Source: CAWHXG01 sp963833235
Lineage (GTDB): Bacteria > Pseudomonadota > Alphaproteobacteria > Rhodobacterales > Rhodobacteraceae
Assembly (NCBI GenBank): GCA_963833235.1
Contig: CAWHXG010000001.1
Span: 992,001 to 1,056,000 of the forward strand
Reading direction: 5' to 3'
Length of the DNA: 64,000 bases
Part shown: one piece after another, positions 1 to 8,631 of the stretch
How positions within the stretch are numbered: position 1 is the first letter of the stretch
Layout of the letters: every line of letters begins with the position of its first letter
Notes under the pieces: model-generated
The model's input: the letters and a program-made list of their open reading frames with translations, nothing else
Database searches by the model: none
Told to the model about the DNA's origin: nothing
Position numbers and translations under genes: made by a program

Positions 1-71
1 TAGGACACCGTCGCCGTGGAGACCCGGGCCTCGCGGGCGACATCGCGCAAGGTCGGCCGGCGATCAGGCAT
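1..71 (-). CDS. LacI-family transcriptional regulator (N-terminal 23 residues only)
   Basis: Reading leftward from an ATG at 71, the first 23 codons give MPDRRPTLRDVAREARVSTA followed by TVS and the window edge. This is the characteristic LacI-family helix-turn-helix start (TLRDVAxxAxVSxATVS). The rest of the gene, with the sugar-binding-like effector domain, lies outside the window. It is divergent from the BMP-type ABC transporter operon starting at 206, so it most likely represses that operon in response to the imported compound. A palindromic LacI-like operator lies between them at 139-152. Family assignment is firm; the ligand is unknown. Confidence 0.85.
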   Translation of the reverse strand, partial: MPDRRPTLRDVAREARVSTATVS

Positions 72-138
72 TCCGGCACCGATCCGCGCGCCTGTCCGGC
101 ATCGCAGCTTGACACCGAAGAGACGCCGCCCCTAGCAT

Positions 139-152
139 GTTAATCGTTTAGC
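139..152. promoter_or_regulatory. Candidate LacI-family operator
   Basis: The sequence GTTAATCGTTTAGC is an imperfect inverted repeat (8 of 12 core positions symmetric) around a central CG, as is typical of LacI-family operators. It lies between the divergent LacI-type gene (start 71) and the ABC operon (start 206), about 55 bases upstream of the latter. The role is inferred from position and symmetry only. Confidence 0.4.
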
Positions 153-205
153 AAGGTCTGAGAACCCCGACAATGCGGTTCCGCGCAGCCCCGCAGGAGA
201 GCGCC

Positions 206-1304
206 ATGCCCCCTTCGATCCGATCCCGCAGCCATGCTGCCCTCGCGGCCCTCGTCCTGCTCGGCGGCCCCGCGCTGGCGCAAAATGAACCAGACAGGAT
301 CCTGCTGCTCATAAACGGCGCGCTTGGCGACAAGTCGTTCTTCGATTCCGCCGCAGCCGGTATCGCAATGATCGAGGCGAAGTACGGTGACGCGGTCGAG
401 ACCCGCATCCTCGAGATCGGCGCCGATCCGACGGGCTGGGAGCCGGTACTGCTCGACGTTCTCCGAACAGGAGTGGGACCTGATCATCGGCGGCACCTTC
501 TCGATGTCGGAAGTCTTCGGCGAGGTTGCGCAGCAATACCCCGAGAACCAGTACATCCTCTACGATGCCAGCCTGCCCTATGGGGATGGCGATTTCGAAA
601 ATGTCTACTCGGTTCAGTACAAGCAGAACGAAGGCTCCTATCTGGGCGGCGCGCTCGCCGCGGGCCTTCTGGCGGAAGGCGCGCTGGCCGAGGCCGAGGG
701 CCTCTCGCTCGGTTTTCTCGGCGGCATGGACATCCCCGTGATCAACGATTTCCTGCTTGGCTACATCGCCGGCGCGCAATCGGTCGATCCCGAGATCCGG
801 GTCGCCGTCGCCTATGTCGGCTCCTTCGTCGATGCGGCCAAGGGAAAGGAACTGGCGCTCGCGCAGTTCCGCAATGGCGCCGCGCTCAGTTTCCCGGCCG
901 CCTCGCAGGCGGGCCTCGGAATGCTGTCCGCGGCCGAGGAGATGCAGCGCTACGTCCTCGGGGTGGACAGCGATCAGGAGGCGATCTTCGCCGAAAGCGA
1001 TCCCGCCATCGCCGGCCGGGTCGTGAGTTCGGTTCTGAAGAACGTCGATGTCAGCCTGCTGCGGGCCTACGACATGTATGTGGACGGCACGCTGCCCTTC
1101 GGCACGGTCGAGGTCGTCGGCCTCGAGGAGGGCGCGGTCGGCCTGGTGGAGAGCGGCAACATGGCGGCCATGGCCTCAGACGCGCTCAAGGCCCGGATCG
1201 AGCAGGCCAAGGCCGATATCGCCTCCGGCGCTGTCGTCGTGCCGACGGCCTTCGGAATGACGACCGAAGACATCGGGGCGATCCGCGATGCCGTCCGCCC
1301 CTGA
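206..1304 (+). pseudogene. BMP-family ABC transporter substrate-binding lipoprotein-like protein (PnrA/Med type), frameshifted
   Basis: Periplasmic binding protein of the basic membrane protein (BMP/PnrA) family, which usually binds purine nucleosides. I chose ATG 206 because AGGAGA lies just upstream and it opens directly into a signal peptide (hydrophobic AALAALVLLGGPALAQ). An in-frame ATG at 173 is the alternative. The mature part starts ILLLINGALGDKSFFDSA, a typical BMP N-terminus. Around 452-465 the reading frame changes by one base: GWEPVLLD continues as FSEQEWDLIIGG in the next frame and runs to the stop at 1304. Both halves are well conserved in style, so this is either a recent frameshift or a sequencing error. 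It heads an operon with ATPase and two permeases and overlaps the ATPase gene by 17 bases. Confidence 0.85.
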
Positions 1305-2817
1305 GGCGGCCTTTCTCAGCTTCAGCGGCCTCGGCAAGACCTTCCCGAACGGCACGGTCGCCCTCAACGACGTGTCGTTAGACGTCGCGCGCGGCACGAT
1401 CCACGCGATCTGCGGCGAGAACGGCGCGGGTAAGTCTACGCTGATGAACATCCTCTTCGGGACAGAAGCGGCCAGCGCCGGCACGATCACGCTCGGTGGC
1501 GCGTCCATCGCCACCGACGGGGCGGGCGACGGCGCGCGACATCGGGTCGGCATGGTGCACCAGCATTTCTCACTCGTGCAGGCGCTGACCGTCACCGAGA
1601 ATGTCATTCTCGGCGACGAGCGGGCCAGGCGCGGCGTGATCGACCTCGCCGCCGCCCGCGAACGGGTCGCGGCCCTCGCCGCTCGGTACGACCTCGCCGT
1701 CGATCCCGCCGCGCCGGTGTCGCGCCTGCCGGTCGCCGCCCAGCAGAAGGTCGAGATCCTCAAGGCACTTTCGCGCGACACCCAACTGCTGATCCTCGAC
1801 GAGCCCACGGCCGTTCTCTCGCCGCCCGAGATCGACGAGCTCTTTGCCCGGCTTCGGGCGCTTCGCGACGGCGGGCTGACGATCCTGCTGATCACCCACA
1901 AGCTCGCCGAGGTACGCGCCCTGGCGGGCCACGTCACCGTGCTGCGCGGCGGCCGGCCGGTCGGCGGCGGCCCGCTTTCGGAGCTCGACGACGCGAGGAT
2001 CGCCACCCTCGCCATGGGCCACGCACCGAAGCGCGCCACACGCGCGCCTTGCGCCCACGGGCCCGTATGCCTCACGCTCGATGGCGTCGCCATCGACGCC
2101 GCCAACCCCGCCGACCGGATCGAGACCCTGACGCAGAGCCTGCGCGCCGGCGAGATCCTCGGGGTCGCCGGCATCGACGGCAGCGGCCAGCGCGGCCTCG
2201 TCTCGCTGTTCGGCGCCGCGCCACCCTCGCGCGGCACCGTCACGCTGGGCGGCGTCGACATGACCCTTGCCAGCCGCGCCGACTGGCGCGCGGCGGGGCT
2301 CGCACACCTCCCAGCTGACCGGTTCGCCGAAGGCGGCGCGCGCAGCCTCACCATCGCCGAGAACGCCATCGCCGCACCCCGGTCCGACAGCGCCCTCCAG
2401 CGCGGTCCCCTGTTGATGCGCCGCGCGGTCGCCGCCCGTGTCGATGCGATGATCGCCCGCTTCTCCGTGCGCGCGGGTCGGCGCGACGAACCTCTGGCCT
2501 CGCTCTCGGGCGGGAACGCGCAAAAGCTCATCGCCGCGCGAGAGCTGGCGGGCCAGCCAGCCCTGCTGGTGGCCGACCAGCCGACGCGCGGTATCGACGC
2601 GGCCAGCGCCGCCTTCCTGCATACCCGGATCTCGGCGGTGGCCCGGAAGGGTGCCGCCGTGCTGCTGATCTCTGCCGATCTCGAAGAACTGCTCGCCCTG
2701 TCGGACCGTATCATCGTGCTCTTCGCCGGCCGCGTGGTGGCCGATCTTGCCAATGGGCCCGGCCTGACGCCCGCGCGCCTCGGCCCCTGGATGCTGGGGC
2801 TGGAGGCCGCGCCGTGA
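1288..2817 (+). CDS. ABC transporter ATP-binding protein, double-domain (nucleoside/sugar type)
   Basis: A 509-residue protein with two fused ATPase domains, like RbsA or the NupO/YufO proteins that power BMP-type nucleoside importers. Domain 1 has Walker A GENGAGKST (residues 43-51), a weak signature region LPVAAQQKVEIL and Walker B LLILDEPT. Domain 2 has a degenerate Walker A (GVAGIDGSGQRG), a good signature (LSGGNAQK) and LLVADQPTRGID. One functional and one degenerate P-loop is normal for this family. It overlaps the preceding binding-protein gene by 17 bases and the following permease by one base, so the genes are translationally coupled. Located at the cytoplasmic face of the membrane. 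Confidence 0.92.
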   Translation: MPSAPEAAFLSFSGLGKTFPNGTVALNDVSLDVARGTIHAICGENGAGKSTLMNILFGTEAASAGTITLGGASIATDGAGDGARHRVGMVHQHFSLVQALTVTENVILGDERARRGVIDLAAARERVAALAARYDLAVDPAAPVSRLPVAAQQKVEILKALSRDTQLLILDEPTAVLSPPEIDELFARLRALRDGGLTILLITHKLAEVRALAGHVTVLRGGRPVGGGPLSELDDARIATLAMGHAPKRATRAPCAHGPVCLTLDGVAIDAANPADRIETLTQSLRAGEILGVAGIDGSGQRGLVSLFGAAPPSRGTVTLGGVDMTLASRADWRAAGLAHLPADRFAEGGARSLTIAENAIAAPRSDSALQRGPLLMRRAVAARVDAMIARFSVRAGRRDEPLASLSGGNAQKLIAARELAGQPALLVADQPTRGIDAASAAFLHTRISAVARKGAAVLLISADLEELLALSDRIIVLFAGRVVADLANGPGLTPARLGPWMLGLEAAP

Positions 2818-3875
2818 TGCGCGCCGCGCTGGCCGCCTGCGTCGAGCTGGCCCTGACGCTGGCGGTCGCCGCGATCATCGTGCTGCTGGTGCTTGTCCCC
2901 GTGGCGCTGTCGCAGGCCGACCCGGGCGAGGTGCTGCACCTCTTCGTGCTCGGCCCCTTCGGCAGCGTCCGCCATATCGGCAACATCCTCGAGGCGGCGA
3001 CGCCCATCGCGCTGACCGGCCTTGCGGCGACGATCATCTTCCGCGCCGGCATGTTCAACCTCGGGATCGAAGGCAGCTTTTTCCTTGGCGGGCTGGGGGC
3101 GGCGATGGCGGCCCTGCAGCTTGGCGGCGCAGGCCCGCTCGCCGCGCCGCTCGCCATTCTCGCGGGCGCCTGCCTCGGCAGCGTCGCCTGCGCCCTGCCC
3201 GGCTGGCTACAGGCCCGCACCGAAGCGAGCGAGCTCGTCACCTCGCTGGTTCTGAATTTCGCGTTCCTCTTCGCCGGCGTCTACATCCTGAACCATGTAC
3301 TGCGAGACCCGAATGCCGGCGCGCTGGTGTCCTTCCGCTTTCCCGAGAACGCGCAGCTCGAGCGGCTGTTGCGCGGCACCCGGCTCAATGCCGGTGTTTT
3401 CGTGGCCCTCGGCGCGTGCCTTCTGAGCGGCCTGTGGCTCTACCGCACGCGGGCGGGGCTCAACCTGCGCATCGCGGGCGCAGGGCCGGGATTCGCCGCC
3501 CATATCGGGCTGAACGCCCGCGCCATCGTGCTGCGGGCACAGGTGGCGGGCGGCCTCATCGCGGGGATGGCGGGCGCCATCGAGATGCTCGGCCTCTACA
3601 ACCGCTTTTCCTGGACGACGCTCACGGGCCATGGCTGGACGGGGATCATCGTCGCCATCCTCGCCCGGGAGAACCCTTGGGCCTGCATCCCCGCAGCGCT
3701 TTTTCTCGCCTATCTGGAGGTTGGCGGCGACCTGCTGGCGCGCAATCTGGGCGTGCCGGCAGAGATCGTCGGGCTGGTCACCGCGGCGATCCTGCTTGCG
3801 GTCACGGCGGGGGCGATCTTTCGGCACCCCGCGCTCCTGCGCCTCACCCACCGCCTGCGGGGGGTGCCAGGCTGA
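2817..3875 (+). CDS. ABC transporter permease (BPL_permease type, first subunit)
   Basis: A 352-residue polytopic membrane protein of the BMP/branched-chain permease family (NupP/YufP-like). Hydrophobic segments run throughout, starting with the long segment LAVAAIIVLLVLVPVAL. The conserved permease signature region is seen as AGMFNLGIEGSFFLGG near residue 80. The ATG at 2817 forms TGATG with the ATPase stop; a GTG at 2814 is one codon upstream. With the next gene it forms the heterodimeric channel of the importer. Confidence 0.9.
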   Translation: MRAALAACVELALTLAVAAIIVLLVLVPVALSQADPGEVLHLFVLGPFGSVRHIGNILEAATPIALTGLAATIIFRAGMFNLGIEGSFFLGGLGAAMAALQLGGAGPLAAPLAILAGACLGSVACALPGWLQARTEASELVTSLVLNFAFLFAGVYILNHVLRDPNAGALVSFRFPENAQLERLLRGTRLNAGVFVALGACLLSGLWLYRTRAGLNLRIAGAGPGFAAHIGLNARAIVLRAQVAGGLIAGMAGAIEMLGLYNRFSWTTLTGHGWTGIIVAILARENPWACIPAALFLAYLEVGGDLLARNLGVPAEIVGLVTAAILLAVTAGAIFRHPALLRLTHRLRGVPG

Positions 3876-4789
3876 TGGACTGGCTCGACCCGGCCCTCTT
3901 CGCCACCGTCCTGCGGGTGATGACCCCGCTCCTGCTGGCCGCCCTCGGCGTGCTGATCTCGGATCGGGCGGGCGTGCTGAACATCGGGATGGAGGGCATG
4001 ATGCTGATCGCCGCCCTCGTCGCCGTCCTTGCCAGCGCCGCGACAGGCAACCCGCTGCTGGGGCTCCTCGCGGCGCTCGCGGCAGGCGGCGGCCTCGGCG
4101 CGCTCATGGCCCTCGTGGTGAACCGGCTGCGCGCCGACGTGATCGTCGCCGGCATCGCGCTCAACATCGCGGCCGCCTCGCTGACCACGATCGGCCTCTT
4201 CCTCGCTACCGGCGACCGGGGCATGTCGGGCGCGCTCGACAGCGGCCGCCTGCCCAGCGTCGCCTTGCCGCTCGGGCCCTACCTCACCGGCCACCATGTG
4301 CTGACCTGGGTCGCCATCGCCTGCGTGCCGGTCGTCGCCTGGCTCGTCGGGCGAACGGTCTTCGGCCTGCGTCTGCGCGCAGTGGGGCTCGACGCGGAGG
4401 CCGCCGCCAAGGCCGGCGTCTCCGTGGCCCGGGTCCGCCTCGGCGCGCTTGTGCTTTCAGGCATGTTCGGTGGGGCCGCGGGCGCCTATCTCTCGCTTGG
4501 CTATGTGACGTGGTTCGCCCAGGGCATGACCGCCGGACGGGGCTTCATCGCCATCGCCATCGAGGTCATGGGCATGGGCACCGCCTGGGGCACCCTTGCC
4601 GCCGCACTCCTGATCGCCGTGTCCGAGACCTTCGCCATTTCGATGCAGGCCCTCGGCCTGCCGAGCGAGTTGATGCAGATCGTGCCCTATGCCGTGCCGG
4701 TCGGCGTGCTCGCCCTCGTCGCCTCGCGCCGCCGCACCCGACGCGTGCGCGCCCTGCGCGCCGCCCCTTTGAAAAGGACCGGACCGTGA
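3875..4789 (+). CDS. ABC transporter permease (BPL_permease type, second subunit)
   Basis: A 304-residue polytopic membrane protein paralogous to the upstream permease (NupQ/YufQ-like). The conserved motif AGVLNIGMEGMMLIAA occurs near residue 30, matching the corresponding segment of the first permease. The start ATG overlaps the upstream stop (TGATG). This protein completes a BMP-type importer with a periplasmic binding protein, a double ATPase and two permeases. It overlaps the hydrolase gene at 4786 (GTGA). Confidence 0.9.
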   Translation: MDWLDPALFATVLRVMTPLLLAALGVLISDRAGVLNIGMEGMMLIAALVAVLASAATGNPLLGLLAALAAGGGLGALMALVVNRLRADVIVAGIALNIAAASLTTIGLFLATGDRGMSGALDSGRLPSVALPLGPYLTGHHVLTWVAIACVPVVAWLVGRTVFGLRLRAVGLDAEAAAKAGVSVARVRLGALVLSGMFGGAAGAYLSLGYVTWFAQGMTAGRGFIAIAIEVMGMGTAWGTLAAALLIAVSETFAISMQALGLPSELMQIVPYAVPVGVLALVASRRRTRRVRALRAAPLKRTGP

Positions 4790-6244
4790 AAGCCTGGGAA
4801 TACGCCCGCCAACTGCTGACCGAAACGAAGCCCGTGACCCGCACCGAGGAAGAACAGACCTGGGATGCCTCCGGCCTGATGGCCGGCGAGGATTTCAAGC
4901 TGAAGCTCTTCTGGTCCAGCAACGTCCCCGGCTCGGCGGCGCCCGAATGCCTGATGGCCGGCGCCCTGCAATCGCTCGAGAACAAGGGCATGGCCTTGCC
5001 CCCCTACGGTGCGCTACTGCAGAAGGGACTCGACGCCGTCAAGGTCGACGACATGGAGGCGCTCTATGTCGCCCACATGGCCCTGCGCGCGCTGATGCGG
5101 CAGGCCCGGCCCGATCCCGCGCATCCCGCGCAGGCCACCCGCCGCTTTCCCGATTGGCAAAGCTTCGATGCTGCCGTCGACTGGCCGGCGGAGGCAGCCC
5201 TAGCGCTGGACGCGCCGCAGATCGTCGATCGTCTGCGCGGCGGCTGGCTGGGGCAGCTTGTCGGCGCCGCCGCCGGCACGGCGCTCGAAGGCTACACGAT
5301 GGACAATCTCGCCGAGGCCTTCGGCCCCATCACCGGCTACGTGCGCCCGCCCAACACCTACAACGACGACATCACCTTCGAGATCGCGTTCCTCGAAGCC
5401 TGCGTCGAGGCCGGCCCGGCCGTGACGGGCGCCGACATCGCCGCCAAATGGACCGCGCTGATCCCCATGGCATGGTCGGCCGAAGCGGTGGCGCTCGACG
5501 CGATCCGCCGCGGCGTGCTGCCGCCCGATAGTGGGCGCCTCGACAATCCGTTCGACGAATGGATCGGCGCCCAGATGCGCGGCACCGTTTGCGGCATGAT
5601 CGTGCCCGGCCGCGTGCGCGAGGCCGCGCGCCTCGCCTGGCTCGACGCCGAGGTCTCGCACACCGGCAACGGCATCCTGGGCGAGGTCTTCAATGCGGTC
5701 CTCGCCGCCCGTGCCTTCACGCAGCCCGATACCCGGTCGTTCTGGAGGAAGCGATCGCGCTGATCCCTGAGGGCACCGAATACGCCGAAGCCCTGCGCGT
5801 CGCCCGCGACGCCTGCATGAGGCGGGCGACTGGCGCGCGGCGTGGCGCCTTTGCGACGCACGCTATGCCGAATACAACTGGATCCACGTGCTGCCCAACG
5901 CCGCGGCGCAGGTCGTCGCACTCTGGTTCGGCGAGGGGGATTTCGACCGGACCCTCGAGATCGTCTGCGGCATCGGCCACGACGTCGATTGCAACGCTGC
6001 CCAGATCCTGTGCGTCCTGGCGCTCCAGCGCGGCAGCCGCGTCGTGGCCAAGCGCTGGTCCGCCCCGCTCCTCACCGGGCCGATCGTTACGTACTTGCGC
6101 CGCCCCGCCGAGATCCCCTTCGACGATCTGGTCGCGCTGACGCAACGCGCCGCGCGGCGGATGGTGCTGGCGCCCCAGGCATCCATCCCGCCCAAATGCA
6201 GGGATTTGCGGTGTAAAACCTGCCCGGCAAGTGGTCTGCGATAG
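4786..6244 (+). pseudogene. ADP-ribosylglycohydrolase (DraG-fold) family protein, two frameshifts
   Basis: Cytoplasmic DraG-fold hydrolase with a long N-terminal extension. It starts with GTG 4786, overlapping the permease stop, with AAAAGGA upstream. The metal-binding region is visible as NTYNDDITFEIAFLEA, and the second conserved region as HTGNGILGEVFNA, which correspond to the TxDD and xGDG-type motifs of DraG enzymes. The frame slips near 5740-5750 (continuing as VVLEEAIALIPEGTEYAEAL) and again near 5819-5823 (continuing EAGDWRAAWRLC), then runs to the stop at 6244. Both slips look like single-base losses. Family members of this architecture often sit with nucleoside importers, so it probably cleaves an imported N-glycoside or ADP-ribose-like compound. 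The substrate is not established. Confidence 0.8.
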
Positions 6245-6410
6245 CGCCCGATCGATGGTACGGGTTCAACCGCTCACGGCATCCATTGAAATTGGAGCGT
6301 GCAATGGCGCGGCAAGGGCGTGGTGCCGACGAGGCGAAGCGGATGCCCGGGCGGCCGGGCACGTCTAGGCGGGGGTTCGGCAACGGGTCCGTCTGGCGAT
6401 CGCGGCGGGG

Positions 6411-6776
6411 TCATTCCGCCAGTTCGCTCGGCCAGAGCTGTGCCGACATGCGCGCCGCCGCCGCCTCGGACCTTTTATCGGGCCAGATGTGCGTTGGCCA
6501 GTCGGGCCGACCGTCAGCACTTGCCCAGACGATAGCGTTCAGCCGGCCGGAAGGGCCCATGGCCTCGATGGCCTCCGCCCCCACCGCGCCTGCGATCTGC
6601 CGGCCGACCGAGGTTGTGGCGGCCCACCAGGCGGCGGGATCCGACCCGGCTCGGTTTGCACGCGGCCGCGCGGCGCGGCGGTGGTCCGCAGCGGCTGCCG
6701 GGATCACGCCTCCCTTTTACAACACCCGTGCCTTCAGCGATGATGTGCCGTCGTCGAGCCGTAAAGTCGCCGTCAC
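6411..6776 (-). other. Unidentified leftward open frame with an internal stop
   Basis: A GTG at 6776 overlaps the stop of the permease gene (GTGA), as for the neighbouring coupled genes, and gives 19 codons (VTATLRLDDGTSSLKARVL) before an in-frame TAA at 6717-6719. The same frame then continues as a 98-residue frame from GTG 6707 to 6411, ending RMSAQLWPSELAE. Codon use is GC3-rich as in true genes here. It may be the remnant of a fifth gene of the sugar-transport operon or chance coding. I recognise no family. The stretch 6245-6410 between it and the end of the hydrolase gene shows nothing I can identify. Confidence 0.3.
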
Positions 6777-7693
6777 GCCCGGTTGCGCTGGTAGAGGATC
6801 GCGGCGGCGGCGATCACCAGCCCCTGGACGATCAGCTTGCCTGCCTCGCCCACGCCGAACACCGTCAGAAGGTTGAGCATCATCACCAAAAGGGCGGCGC
6901 CCATCACGGTGCCGAAAGCCCCGCCTGCGCCGCCGCCGAAGACGGCCCCCCCGAGGATCACCGCGGCGACCGAGCTCAGCACGTAATCGGCACCGAGCCC
7001 GATGGAGCCTACTCCGATCAGCCCCGAAAGGATCAGCCCGCCCGCGGCCGCGAAGAGGCCCGACAAGGCGTGGGACGCGACGAGTGTGGCATCTGTCGGC
7101 ACGCCCGCGTACCGCGCCGCCGAAGGATTGTCGCCGGCGGCGAAGATGAAGCGCCCGAGCACCGATCCTCGCAGGATCAGCGCGGTGAGAAGCGCGAAGC
7201 CGAGGAGCAGGAAGCCCGAGATGGGCACGCCCTCGATCCGGCCGCGTCCAATCTCCTTGATGACGTCGGCCATGGCGTTGCCTGGTGCGCCGCCGGACCA
7301 GAGCAGGCCGAGGCCCGTCAGGATCGAGGCGGTGCCGAGCGTCACGACCACGGCCGAGGCCCGCAGGAAGGTCACGAGGGCGCCGTTCACCAGGCCGACC
7401 AGAAGCCCGAGGCCGAGCGCCGCGACGATCGGGATTGCTGGCGGGATGCCGAGCCACATCCTGTCAGAGACCAGGATGTTCACCGCCGCGATGACCGCGC
7501 CGACCGATAGGTCGAGCGACCGGTTGGCCACCACGAACGTCTGGCCAAGCGCCACGATCCCCAGCGGCGCGGCCTGCCGCAGCAGGATCATCAGGAACGG
7601 CCACGAGAGGAATTGCGGCTGGGTGACCGCGGCGAAGGCGCAGACTGCGATCAGGCCCCAGAAGGCCGGAGGCACGCCGCGCAGGCGATTCAT
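6773..7693 (-). CDS. Ribose-type ABC transporter permease (RbsC family), second copy
   Basis: A 306-residue inner-membrane permease of the BPD_transp_2/RbsC family with many hydrophobic segments. The family hallmark is seen as RSLDLSVGAVIAAVN, followed by the conserved GLVNGALVTFLRASAVVVTLGT region. Its ATG at 7693 overlaps the stop of the other permease (ATGA). The operon carries two different RbsC paralogues, so the channel is probably a heterodimer. The substrate is likely a monosaccharide, polyol or cyclitol, judging from family and the associated hydrolases. Confidence 0.92.
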   Translation of the reverse strand: MNRLRGVPPAFWGLIAVCAFAAVTQPQFLSWPFLMILLRQAAPLGIVALGQTFVVANRSLDLSVGAVIAAVNILVSDRMWLGIPPAIPIVAALGLGLLVGLVNGALVTFLRASAVVVTLGTASILTGLGLLWSGGAPGNAMADVIKEIGRGRIEGVPISGFLLLGFALLTALILRGSVLGRFIFAAGDNPSAARYAGVPTDATLVASHALSGLFAAAGGLILSGLIGVGSIGLGADYVLSSVAAVILGGAVFGGGAGGAFGTVMGAALLVMMLNLLTVFGVGEAGKLIVQGLVIAAAAILYQRNRA

Positions 7694-8631
7694 AGGCCCG
7701 CTTCCTTGCGCCGGAAAAGGCTGACCGCCACGATCAGCAGCCCGCCCTTGGCAACCAGTTGCCAGTAGGGCGAGACGCCCGCAAGGTTGAGCCCGTTGTT
7801 CAGGAACCCCAGGATCCCCACGCCGAAGATCGTGCCGATCGGCCCGCCGTAGCCGCCTGAGAGCAAGGTGCCGCCAAGCACCGCGCCCACCACGCTGTCG
7901 AGCCCCAGGGCAAGACCCATGTTAGGATCGCCGGAGGCCAGGCGGCCGGTAAGGTAGATCCCCGCCGCGCAGGCGGCGAGCGCCGAGATCACATAGGTCG
8001 CCATGCGGGTCCGTTCGGCCGCAATGCCCGAAAGCCGGGCGGCGCCGGCATCCTGGCCGGTGGCGTAGAGAGCGAGGCCGAAGCGCGTTCCGTGCACGCC
8101 CCAGATCGCCAGCGCTGCGCATGCCACCATCCAGAACAGCCCGGCCGGAAGGCCCGCGACCCGCCCGTTGGACAATGTCGTGAGCAGCGCAGGGGGCGTG
8201 CCACCGGGCACGGGCAGTACGATCAGCGCGCAACCTTGTACGATGGAGGCGGTGGCGAGGGTCATGATGATCGGGTGGACCCGGAGCCTGACGCAGCCGA
8301 CCCCGTTGACCGCGCCCACGGCAGCGGCGGCGAGGATCGCCAGCGGCACCTTCACCGCGCCCGGCAGATCCAGCGACAGGATCGCGGAGGTCAGTGAAAC
8401 GACCGCACCCACGGAAAGGTCGAAACCGCCGCCCAGCAGCACGAAGGTCTGCCCGATCGCCGCGAGGAAAAGCGCCGGCAACTGGCCCGCAAGGTTGGTG
8501 GCATTGCCCACCGAAAGGAACGCGCCAGGCGCGGCTGCCGCGAGGGCCGTGACCAGCGCGATCAGCACCAGTGCCGAAACCGCCGCGCCCTTCTGGCGAT
8601 GCGCCGTCGCCCCGTCGAGCAGGCGCCTCAT
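7690..8631 (-). CDS. Ribose-type ABC transporter permease (RbsC family), first copy
   Basis: A 313-residue membrane protein of the RbsC family. It contains GGGFDLSVGAVVSLTSAI, the conserved DLSVG element, and the later AVNGVGCVRLRVHPIIMTLAT region. The ATG at 8631 overlaps the ATPase stop (ATGA) and its own stop overlaps the next permease start. It is the partner of the permease at 6773-7693. Confidence 0.92.
   Translation of the reverse strand: MRRLLDGATAHRQKGAAVSALVLIALVTALAAAAPGAFLSVGNATNLAGQLPALFLAAIGQTFVLLGGGFDLSVGAVVSLTSAILSLDLPGAVKVPLAILAAAAVGAVNGVGCVRLRVHPIIMTLATASIVQGCALIVLPVPGGTPPALLTTLSNGRVAGLPAGLFWMVACAALAIWGVHGTRFGLALYATGQDAGAARLSGIAAERTRMATYVISALAACAAGIYLTGRLASGDPNMGLALGLDSVVGAVLGGTLLSGGYGGPIGTIFGVGILGFLNNGLNLAGVSPYWQLVAKGGLLIVAVSLFRRKEAGL

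Noticed and set aside
1176..2975. Long open frame of about 599 codons on the minus strand
   Set aside because: It is antisense to the well-supported ABC ATPase gene, has low-complexity Arg/Ala/Ser composition, and results from high GC3 on the other strand.
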